Assembly (NCBI RefSeq): GCF_024256385.1
Contig: NZ_JAMLFW010000002.1
Span: 1,612,001-1,676,000 of the forward strand
DNA: 64,000 nucleotides
Direction of reading: 5' to 3'
From: Anatilimnocola floriformis
Lineage (GTDB): Bacteria; Planctomycetota; Planctomycetia; Pirellulales; Pirellulaceae
In this document: piece after piece, positions 27,944 through 35,338 of the stretch
How positions within the stretch are numbered: position 1 is the first letter of the stretch
How the letters are laid out: each line of letters begins with the position of its first letter
Notes under the pieces: generated by a model
What the model was told of the DNA's origin: nothing
What the model saw: only the letters and a program-made list of their open reading frames with translations
Databases searched by the model: none
Translations under genes and position numbers: made by a program

Positions 27944-29836
27944 ATGGCTACTGGCACTGCAGCTGCAACCAAGGCTCGCCGCGCGGCGGGCACGCATCTT
28001 CCCGCGTATGTCTTTGAAACGGGCGAAGATCTCGCCCGGCATGTCGCCCGCATCGTCGCCGGCATCATTCGCGAACGGAACGCCCTCGGCCAAAGCGCCG
28101 TGCTCGGCTTGCCGACCGGCAGCACGCCGGTGGGCGTGTATCGCGAGCTGGCCCGCATGCATCGCGAGGAAGGGCTCGACCTGTCGGCCGTGATCACGTT
28201 CAATCTCGACGAATATTACGGCGTGACCCCCGATCAGCTGCAAAGCTATCACCGCTGGATGCACGAGCAGTTTTTCTCGAAGGTGAACGTCAAGCCGGAG
28301 AACATTCACATTCCCCGCGGCGACGTGCCGCTGGCGAATATCGACGCCTATTGCCGCGAATACGAAAGCGAAATCGAACGGGCCGGCGGCATCGATCTGA
28401 TGATCCTCGGCATCGGCGGCAACGGCCACATTGGTTTCAACGAACCCTTCAGCGTGCGCAACAGCCGCACGCGGTTGTGCACGCTCGATCCGGTCACGCG
28501 TCGCGCCGCCGCGAGCGATTTCTTCGGCGAATGGAACGTGCCAACGCAAGCGATCACGATGGGCCTCGGTTCGATCTTCGACGCGCGAAAGATTCTGCTC
28601 CTCGCGCTCGGCGAACACAAAGCGCCGATCATCAAGGAGGTCGCCGAAGGATCGGTCACGCCGCGCGTGCCCGCTTCGTACCTGCAAGAGCACAGCGATG
28701 CGACGGTCCTCGTCGATACTGCCGCCGCGAGCAAACTGACCAGCAGCGAAACGCCCTGGGCCCTCGGCAACGTCGAATTCAACGAAGCCCTCATCAAGCG
28801 GGCGATGATCTGGCTGTGCGACAAAACCGGCAAGAGCCTGCTGAAGCTGACCGACGATGATCTGCGGCAACACGGCTTGCATCAGCTGCTGCGGCATCAC
28901 GGCCCGGCCCCGAAGATCGCGCATGCGGTCTTCAGCCATCTGATGCACACCATCGAATATCACCCAGCCGGCAAAGAAAAGAAAAAGGTCATCTGCTTCA
29001 GCCCACACCCCGACGACGACGTGATCAGCATGGGTGGCACGCTCATCCGCCTGGTCGAGGATGGCCATGAAGTGCACATTGCCTACATGACCAGCGGCAA
29101 CATCGCGGTCTTCGATCACGACGCCCAGCGGATCGCCGACCTGGTGACCGAATACAACCGCATGTTCGGCATCGATACCGAGCGGAGCCTGCTCGTCGAA
29201 AGCACAGTGCACGAAGCCCTCGACCGCAAGATTCCCGGCGGCTGCGACATCGATGCCGTGCAAAAAATCAAAGCCCTCATCCGCTGGGGCGAAGCCAAGG
29301 CCGGCGCCTACAAGGTCGGTGCGAAGGAAGAGCATCTCCACAATCTCGACCTGCCTTTCTATCGCACCGGCACGATCGCCAAGAAGCCGATCAGCGATGA
29401 AGACGTGCAGATCATCAAGAAGTTGATCGAAGACGTGAAGCCCGATCAGGTCTACGTCGCCGGCGACCTCTCGGATCCGCACGGCACGCATCGCGTCTGT
29501 GCGCAAGCCATTTTCCGTGCTCTCGAACAGATCGAAAACGAACAAGGCTCCCGGCCCGAGGCGCTGCTCTATCGCGGCGCTTGGCAGGAATATGAACTGC
29601 ACGAAATCGAAATCGCCGTGCCGCTCAGCCCCGGCGACATTCTGCAGAAGCGCAAGGCGATCTTCATGCACCAAAGTCAAAAGGACGAAGCCCTCTTCCC
29701 CGGCAGCGACCCGCGGGAATTCTGGCAACGGGCCGAAGACCGCAACACCGGCACGGCCGCCCGCTACAACCAGGTCGGCTTGCCTGAATACTTTGCGATG
29801 GAAGCCTTCACCCGCTGGAACGGCGTGCCGATTTAG
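27944..29836 (+). CDS. NagB-like glucosamine-6-phosphate deaminase fused to LmbE/PIG-L deacetylase
   Basis: The 630-residue fusion starts at the ATG giving MATGTAAATK; a TTG nine bases upstream is the alternative. Residues about 25-300 are NagB/glucosamine-6-phosphate isomerase: GLPTGSTPVGVY, FNLDEYYGV, GIGGNGHIGFNEP. From about 350 onward is a PIG-L/LmbE-type zinc deacetylase with SPHPDDDVISMGGTL and a later DPHGTH histidine motif. Bacteroidetes and planctomycetes are known to have such fusions, annotated as putative deaminase-like proteins. The pairing suggests N-deacetylation and deamination of amino sugars in one polypeptide. Catalytic motifs of both domains look intact. Confidence 0.93.
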   Translation: MATGTAAATKARRAAGTHLPAYVFETGEDLARHVARIVAGIIRERNALGQSAVLGLPTGSTPVGVYRELARMHREEGLDLSAVITFNLDEYYGVTPDQLQSYHRWMHEQFFSKVNVKPENIHIPRGDVPLANIDAYCREYESEIERAGGIDLMILGIGGNGHIGFNEPFSVRNSRTRLCTLDPVTRRAAASDFFGEWNVPTQAITMGLGSIFDARKILLLALGEHKAPIIKEVAEGSVTPRVPASYLQEHSDATVLVDTAAASKLTSSETPWALGNVEFNEALIKRAMIWLCDKTGKSLLKLTDDDLRQHGLHQLLRHHGPAPKIAHAVFSHLMHTIEYHPAGKEKKKVICFSPHPDDDVISMGGTLIRLVEDGHEVHIAYMTSGNIAVFDHDAQRIADLVTEYNRMFGIDTERSLLVESTVHEALDRKIPGGCDIDAVQKIKALIRWGEAKAGAYKVGAKEEHLHNLDLPFYRTGTIAKKPISDEDVQIIKKLIEDVKPDQVYVAGDLSDPHGTHRVCAQAIFRALEQIENEQGSRPEALLYRGAWQEYELHEIEIAVPLSPGDILQKRKAIFMHQSQKDEALFPGSDPREFWQRAEDRNTGTAARYNQVGLPEYFAMEAFTRWNGVPI

Positions 29837-29853
29837 GGCGTCCGCGTCAGATA

Positions 29854-30050
29854 GATAGCCTGGATTGCTTCAGCAATCCAGGTCGCGCCAGCGACATGAG
29901 GCATCCTTGGAATCGTGGTGGCGAAAACGAAGACCGCCATCCTCGCGCCATTTCGGCTGAGTCGAGTCAACCTTCGTTTGCAGCCTGACGCGTACAGCAA
30001 GGCCTCTTTTCGCTGGCGCGACATCGATTGCTGACGCAATCGATGCTATC
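29854..30050. repeat. REP-like palindrome pair, third site of the RAYT-associated family
   Basis: Units 29854-29904 (GATAGCCTGGATTGCTTCAG onward) and the inverted 30001-30050 have the same stem, GC-rich tail and GAGGCAT/AGGCCTC end as the repeats around the RAYT gene at 14.3 kb. There is no transposase here. The pair sits between the NagB-LmbE fusion gene and the fused spermidine-synthase gene. Confidence 0.8.
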
Positions 30051-30067
30051 CGCGCGAAAGACCGCCT

Positions 30068-32449
30068 CTACTTCTTCCACCACTTGCGCATCTTTACGAC
30101 CCAGTCCGATTTCAGGATCGGCAGCAAGCTGCTGTGTTGGTCGGTCCAGAGAACTTCGTCTTGTTGCTCGACGGCAAGGGATCTCGAAACGGCGAGGACG
30201 ATGTCTTGCGTTAGGAACTCGGTGTTCTGAGTTAGCAGCACCCAATCGCTGCCGGTGAAGGCATCGGAGTCGATGTCGCTCCCCTCAACGGAGATGTTGA
30301 TCGGCGTTAGTTCGTACTTCCGCGCGAGAGCAGCACAGACCGGGGCCAGATTGAGGTGCCGGTTGCTGATGTGAATCGCCAGAATGCCCTGAATGTTGCC
30401 GAGCTCGTCTTTGCGGAGGTGCCGCATGTAGAGCTTCATCGATTCGACGGTCAGCAAGTGCGCGGGAATCGCATCGCCGCTGAAGGCATCGAGCGCGATC
30501 ACGTCATAGTTCTGATCCTTTTCTTGTTCCATCTGAATGCGAGCGTCACCCTGCACCACTTCGCACTTCGCGCCGCGATCGATGGCATCCTTGCGGAACG
30601 TGAAGTACTTGTCGCTGATCGCGATCACCTTGGGATCGATTTCGTAAAAGCGATAGACATCGTCCCGCTTGGCATGAGCGGCCATCGTCCCCGCGCCGAG
30701 ACCAACCACGCCGACGCGAATGCCGTTGTCTTTGCCCTGAGCGTCTTTCGTGCGCGGGTAATGCCCCACTGCAATACCGGCGCCGCTGTCGTAGACGTAG
30801 TACGTCGTCGGTTCGCCGCGCTGCTCGGTGAATTGAAAGCCGTGCAAAATGCCGCCGTGCACCAGGCTGAAGGCATCGCGATCATCGCGGCCGTCACCAT
30901 CGTTGTCGTCGCCGCCGAGACGTTCCTTCACGGTTAGCGTGCCGTAGAAATTGCGAACAATATCGACCGTGTTGTCGGCGACTTTTTCATACGTGCTGCC
31001 AATGACAAGCACCGCGCCGCCCATGATCACAAACGCCGAAATCCACTGCAGCCATTGTCGATTGAGGAGCCAGCTGTTGCGACCGTCGTTGGCCAGCGCA
31101 ATCCAGGCGACGACGTAACCAAAGACGATGCCCATCGAGAGCTCGAACGACAACTTGAAAATGTGCGGGCAGATCAACGCGACAAACAAACCGCCGAGCG
31201 CGCCGCCGACCGAAATCAGCAGGTAATAAAGCGTGAGATTCTCAGGCCGCGGCTTGAGCTTGGTGAGTTCGCCGTGGCAGAGCATGCAGACGATAAAGAG
31301 GACCGCGACGTAAACAACACCTTGAAAGGCGAGGTTGTTGTGAAATTCTTCGGCCCACGGCGATGCCGATTGATTAATCCAACCGGTTACGTGATGGGCG
31401 ACATACTTGACCGGAAAGAGAGCCTTTTCGGCTACTGTTTTTGATTCGCCGGGGAGCGCCGTTTGTTTCCAGCCCGCACCCTTGATGAGCACGCAGAGCA
31501 ACAAAATGCTGACGACACCCAGCGGCCCCCAGAACTTGCGCTGATACCAAATATCGCTATCGAAGCAGAGGATGAACGAAATCAAATAGAGGGCCAGTGG
31601 CACGACGAGCAACACCGGCACCACGGCGATGTCCTGGCACAGGTGATTGGTCGTGGCGAGGAGCAGCATCGAGGCGAGCGCCGGCAGCAAGATCCAGCCC
31701 AGCATCAAGCTGCCGCTTGGCTGCGCACCGGTTGCTGCTGGCAAACTTCCTTCAGCGACTTCGCATTCGACAATCTCGCGATTCGGCGCTTCGGGATCGA
31801 GCGTCTTCATTTCGAGCAACTTGCTCACGCGCCAGCCGAGCAAACCGGCGAGCAACGCAAAGCCGAGGAACACACTGCTCCACATCCAACCTTGCGTGGT
31901 CGTGGTCAGCAGCGGCTCGAAGCAGAGCGGATACGAAAGCAACGCGAGCAGCGAGCCGACGTTGGAGAGGGCATACAAACGATAGGGCGAAGTCCGCGGA
32001 TAAGCCCGCGCAAACCAGGCTTGCACCAGCGGCCCGCTCGACGACATCAGGAAGTACGGCAAGCCGACCTTCACCGCGAGGAGCAACAGAATGCGCAGCG
32101 CCGGCAAGCTGCCATCATGCGGCTTCCACCATTCGGTAGGCGTGATCGGCAGCGTGAAGATCGCCAGGGCCAGCAACAATCCATGCACCACGCCTTGGCG
32201 CGACGGCGGCACGAAACGGATCAGCGCGTGAGCGTAGGCATAACCGGCGAGCAACACGAGCTGAAAGAACAACACGCAGGTGGTCCACACGGCAGGGCTG
32301 CCGCCGAACCACGGCAAAATCATCTTGCTGATGATCGGCTGCACTTGAAACAGCAAAAACGCGCTGACGAAGATTGTCGCCGCCGCCCACCAGGCCAGCG
32401 CCGGGCCGCGGACCGGTTTCGTCTCCACACTTTCCGTAGTCATCGACAT
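30068..32449 (-). CDS. Membrane-fused spermidine-synthase-like protein
   Basis: The 793-residue protein is started at the MSMTTES methionine (AGGACG eight bases upstream). The N-terminal part, about 500 residues, holds 12 or more hydrophobic helices starting with WWAAATIFVSAFLLFQVQPI, the usual pattern of fused SpeE-like proteins. The C-terminal part has a Rossmann methyltransferase-like fold with VGVVGLGAGTMAAH, RFYEIDP and DVIALDAFSGDAIPAHLLT, typical of spermidine synthase relatives. Between them is an insert with DDNDGDGRDDRDAF that looks like a calcium-binding loop. It might transfer aminopropyl groups or act on a membrane substrate; the reaction is not proven. Confidence 0.88.
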   Translation of the reverse strand: MSMTTESVETKPVRGPALAWWAAATIFVSAFLLFQVQPIISKMILPWFGGSPAVWTTCVLFFQLVLLAGYAYAHALIRFVPPSRQGVVHGLLLALAIFTLPITPTEWWKPHDGSLPALRILLLLAVKVGLPYFLMSSSGPLVQAWFARAYPRTSPYRLYALSNVGSLLALLSYPLCFEPLLTTTTQGWMWSSVFLGFALLAGLLGWRVSKLLEMKTLDPEAPNREIVECEVAEGSLPAATGAQPSGSLMLGWILLPALASMLLLATTNHLCQDIAVVPVLLVVPLALYLISFILCFDSDIWYQRKFWGPLGVVSILLLCVLIKGAGWKQTALPGESKTVAEKALFPVKYVAHHVTGWINQSASPWAEEFHNNLAFQGVVYVAVLFIVCMLCHGELTKLKPRPENLTLYYLLISVGGALGGLFVALICPHIFKLSFELSMGIVFGYVVAWIALANDGRNSWLLNRQWLQWISAFVIMGGAVLVIGSTYEKVADNTVDIVRNFYGTLTVKERLGGDDNDGDGRDDRDAFSLVHGGILHGFQFTEQRGEPTTYYVYDSGAGIAVGHYPRTKDAQGKDNGIRVGVVGLGAGTMAAHAKRDDVYRFYEIDPKVIAISDKYFTFRKDAIDRGAKCEVVQGDARIQMEQEKDQNYDVIALDAFSGDAIPAHLLTVESMKLYMRHLRKDELGNIQGILAIHISNRHLNLAPVCAALARKYELTPINISVEGSDIDSDAFTGSDWVLLTQNTEFLTQDIVLAVSRSLAVEQQDEVLWTDQHSSLLPILKSDWVVKMRKWWKK

Positions 32450-32702
32450 GCAAAACGTCCTAAGCCGACTGGCGAGTGAAACCTGTGTCATCAGCGTATC
32501 GAATGCAAAGAGGTTTAGGGACTGCCCGGCAATCGACGGCAGCACCTGTTGGCAAGAATAGGGCGAGAAATGCGCAGCTGCGGCGAAAGGTGCGATCGCA
32601 AGGGTTGTCGCGGATTTGCGGCGACGTGCGCGCGTGAAATCCCCTACGAATCGCGGTAGACTGAGGCGCGGGATTCAGTTCCGTGCTCTCCCGAGAGTAA
32701 GC

Positions 32703-33890
32703 ATGATGGCTCGCATACTGACGTTGATTTTGGTTTCGATAGCCGTGGCGTTGGCGATCAAACCAGCGCACGCGGAGCCTAAAATCTCAGCACTCGTTCC
32801 GCGAGCAGGTGATGACTTTGGGGCAGTCAACACGCACCATTGGGCGCTGGAGCGCGATCCGGATCGAATCGTGCTGCAAAGCCCTGCCGAGATTTCACTG
32901 CTTGCCAGGGTTGAAGGTAAGTTACAAAAAACCGGTGAAGGGCTCGTGGCGAAGGGCCATTCTTACGACAACATCGGAAACTTAGGCAACTCCCGCTTTT
33001 GGCTTCCAGGCACTGGTGGAAACGCGGTGGAGATTTTCGAAGCCAAGCGCGATCCAAAGCCCCACCTCGAGCGCCTCAAGGACCTGCGATTTACACGGAA
33101 CTTTCGAATCAGCAATGGACTTGGGTACAACGGAGGCGACATCGTACTCTCACTTCCCTCCGGTCCCATGGCGGCCTTGCTGAGGCGTGATGCGTTTTCT
33201 GTGGTGCAATGGAACTCGAAGACCGGAACGCTCGATTCCGGCGGCAAGCCTTGGGACGGCGATCAAAATTGGCACACCTGCCCCCTCCCACGGTTGACCG
33301 CAGCCTGCGTGTTGGGTGATGGCGAGGCGCTCATTGCGACACAGGGACTAGACGACACCGGAACCGGTTATTTGACCGTCTTCCAAGCCTTTCCCGATAC
33401 GCTCAAGCCGCTCAGCGTGACGACAGAAAATTTGAACGACCCGCTAGTTCGCAATGGGGTTTTGTCGGCGAGAAAGGTCGCATCGTCCCGCGATGGAAAA
33501 CTGGTCGTGGCTTGCGGAGCAAGAGAGGCGACTCTCTTTGAATGCAATGAGAAGAAGGAGTTGATTCATCTCGGGCTGTATTGCGCTGCCGATGATGAAG
33601 AGGTGCACATCTCCGCAACCCGCATTGATGGTTTGATTCCACCGCGGTTGTGCGCGGCCGGCGATACTCGGGAAAGCATCGCATTTGTGGCTGAACACGA
33701 CGGCGGTGTCTCCCTCTGTCGATATGACGCGACTACCAAAAAATTGGTCGTGCTGCAGACCGTTGATCTGAACAAGTTATTGGCGGACAACGCGGGGGCT
33801 CCACTCGCTGTCACGTTTGCCGGACGATATCTCCGAATTGCCACCACACGCTATGCCCTGATCGAACTCGATTTTGAAAAAGGGAAGTGA
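32703..33890 (+). CDS. Secreted hypothetical protein
   Basis: The 395-residue product starts MMARILTLILVSIAVALAIK, a signal peptide with likely cleavage after AHA. The mature chain is beta-rich (for example LTAACVLGDGEALIATQG) and may form a propeller-like fold, but no repeat motif or enzyme signature can be assigned. It is divergent from the fused spermidine-synthase gene, with about 250 bases between them. Confidence 0.75.
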   Translation: MMARILTLILVSIAVALAIKPAHAEPKISALVPRAGDDFGAVNTHHWALERDPDRIVLQSPAEISLLARVEGKLQKTGEGLVAKGHSYDNIGNLGNSRFWLPGTGGNAVEIFEAKRDPKPHLERLKDLRFTRNFRISNGLGYNGGDIVLSLPSGPMAALLRRDAFSVVQWNSKTGTLDSGGKPWDGDQNWHTCPLPRLTAACVLGDGEALIATQGLDDTGTGYLTVFQAFPDTLKPLSVTTENLNDPLVRNGVLSARKVASSRDGKLVVACGAREATLFECNEKKELIHLGLYCAADDEEVHISATRIDGLIPPRLCAAGDTRESIAFVAEHDGGVSLCRYDATTKKLVVLQTVDLNKLLADNAGAPLAVTFAGRYLRIATTRYALIELDFEKGK

Positions 33891-33905
33891 ACGCTTGTCT
33901 CGCAT

Positions 33906-33980
33906 CTTTTGGCAGATCCTTGCCAAGCCAGAGTTGTCCGCGCTGCCGTGTCTTTCTTGAGCTGGACGGTCAGTCGGCAG
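33906..33980 (-). pseudogene. Remnant of a small conserved gene family (copy 1)
   Basis: In the minus-strand frame this segment encodes LPTDRPAQERHGSADNSGLA followed by RICQK. The same peptide, with H/R, Q/E and M/R changes, is encoded at 34874-34948 within a 92-codon ORF. Of nine base differences over 25 codons, six are synonymous, which indicates past coding constraint. Copy 1 runs into the end of the secreted-protein gene and appears truncated. Confidence 0.45.
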
Positions 33981-34161
33981 GCGCGGCCGCCAGAAAGTGA
34001 GTATGCCAAGGAAGTAGCGAAGAATGGGACGATTTTGAGGCAGCGGTTCAGCCGGGCGATGAGCTTTGGGAGGACCTGTAGAGACCTTGAATCTTGGGAC
34101 AGAGGCAGAGGGTTGCGCCTGCTGAAATTACAAAAAAACGGCGAGGTCGTGATAGGCCCCA

Positions 34162-34494
34162 ATGAAACGAGAATCCCGTGCACCCCTGGTCGTCGCTATC
34201 GTGCTGACGCTCCTGCCGGTGCTGTACGTGGGGAGCTATTTCGCGCTGGTCGTGCCCGAGGGGACCATTGAAACGCGATGGTATCGCGATGTGAGCGGCA
34301 GCTCCTACATTGCAGACGACGACTTTGATCTCTTTCCCAGTAACTACCGAGCAATTCATAGGCTCGCGCCGGTGGCCTACTGGCCTCTGGAGCAGATCGA
34401 CAGGAAGGTCAGGCCGGGAGCGTGGGAGGTGGACATAGATCAATTCCGCATGCCACATTCGGGGCCCGCTGAAATTTATACACCGCCGAATTAA
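34162..34494 (+). CDS. Small membrane-anchored protein, MKRES family (copy 1)
   Basis: The 110-residue protein begins MKRESRAPLVVAIVLTLLPV and has one N-terminal transmembrane helix. The remainder is periplasmic, with YWPLEQIDRKVRPGAW near the end. Two paralogues in this window (34518-34760 and 41551-41808) share the N-terminus and the PLE..DR..RP..W motif. No function is known to me for this family; the strong N-terminal conservation argues that these are real genes. Confidence 0.8.
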   Translation: MKRESRAPLVVAIVLTLLPVLYVGSYFALVVPEGTIETRWYRDVSGSSYIADDDFDLFPSNYRAIHRLAPVAYWPLEQIDRKVRPGAWEVDIDQFRMPHSGPAEIYTPPN

Positions 34495-34517
34495 GGGAAA
34501 AGTTCCAAAGTTCCACC

Positions 34518-34760
34518 TCAATGGGCCAGCGACTCCTTGGCTTCGGCAAGCCAGGAATTCGGCCGCACTCGGCGGTCGGCCTGTTCCAGTGGCCAGAATA
34601 CACGCTCGGCATATTCGCCGCCCATCCGGTACGGATGCCCACCGACCGATGAGTAGAAAGCAGTGGGTCGGACCAGCGCCAAATAGCTCACCACGTATAG
34701 CACCGGCAGGAGGAGCAGCACGATAGCGAAGATCAGGGGTGCGCGGGATTCGCGTTTCAT
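34518..34760 (-). CDS. Small membrane-anchored protein, MKRES family (copy 2)
   Basis: The 80-residue product begins MKRESRAPLIFAIVLLLLPV and has a GGGAG ribosome-binding site upstream. One transmembrane helix is followed by YRMGGEYAERVFWPLEQADR and RVRPNSWLAEAKES. It is convergent with copy 1, with 23 bases between the stops. The near-identical first 80 bases of copies 1 and 2 point to a recent local duplication. Confidence 0.8.
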   Translation of the reverse strand: MKRESRAPLIFAIVLLLLPVLYVVSYLALVRPTAFYSSVGGHPYRMGGEYAERVFWPLEQADRRVRPNSWLAEAKESLAH

Positions 34761-35035
34761 TCTGGCGACTCCCGTTTAGTCAGATCCACTTCGTTGGCCT
34801 TTGAGCACGCGGCGCAGGATGGCTCGGCCATTTGCCAAATTCTAGCTAACCGTTGCGCCGCTCGCGCCAAGTTCTTTTGGCAGATCATCGCCAGACCAGA
34901 GTTGTCCGCGCTGCCGTGTCTTTGTTGGGCCGGATGGTCGGTCGGCAGGTGCGCCCAAGTCTGACGCGGAAGTGATGCCAAGCAGGTTTTGGCAGCCTGT
35001 TCAAGCTCGCCTGCGACCACCCGGTTTGGTGGCAA
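34757..35035 (-). CDS. Putative small protein of the ADNSGLA family (copy 2)
   Basis: The 92-codon ORF includes LPTDHPAQQRHGSADNSGLA and continues with MICQKNLARAAQRLARIWQM and AEPSCAACSKANEVD. The 25-codon core is shared with 33906-33980 with mostly synonymous differences, suggesting selection on this frame. It ends with four bases of overlap with the upstream end of the MKRES copy 2 gene. The N-terminal part overlaps the conserved non-coding element, so the true start is doubtful and the gene may be decayed. Confidence 0.4.
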   Translation of the reverse strand: MPPNRVVAGELEQAAKTCLASLPRQTWAHLPTDHPAQQRHGSADNSGLAMICQKNLARAAQRLARIWQMAEPSCAACSKANEVDLTKRESPE

Positions 35036-35160
35036 TAAAGTGCGATATTCGCAGCGCGTTATTGCCGTCGTTTTGTGGTCTTAAGTGTTCTGCAAAAAGG
35101 ACTTACGGAACAAATCAAATTTTGCATCACCTGCAATATTCTAGGAGTATGAAAGGGGGG
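34996..35160 (+). repeat. Conserved non-coding element, copy B
   Basis: This 165-base copy aligns with 11570-11733 nearly without gaps. Conservation is highest in ATAAAGTG.GATATT, TCTTAAGT and TTTTGCATCACCTG, and in the 3' end GTATGAAAGGGGGG. It lies upstream of the transketolase promoter and in the same orientation as the gene. Confidence 0.7.
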
Positions 35161-35238
35161 TGTTCGGGTGATTGGATATGGAACGTCGACGGGCGGTTGA
35201 ACAGCGTCGTTGTGGCGGCGGCTCGCAGTTCCAAGGCG

Positions 35239-35268
35239 TTGACGATCTTGCGGGGCGACCGGTACAGT
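35239..35268 (+). promoter_or_regulatory. Sigma70-type promoter of the transketolase gene
   Basis: TTGACG at 35239-35244 and TACAGT at 35263-35268 are separated by 18 bases. The predicted start near 35275 gives a leader of about 65 bases before the ATG at 35339. Confidence 0.55.
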
Positions 35269-35338
35269 AACAGGCTTGTTTTTCAAAGTTTCAGCTGGGA
35301 TTTTCCCCTTCAAGAGCCCTGTGGGCAGCGTACGAAAT

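Noticed and set aside
27881-29728. 615-codon minus-strand ORF opposite the NagB-LmbE fusion
   Set aside because: Complementary to a gene with strong domain evidence; no independent features.
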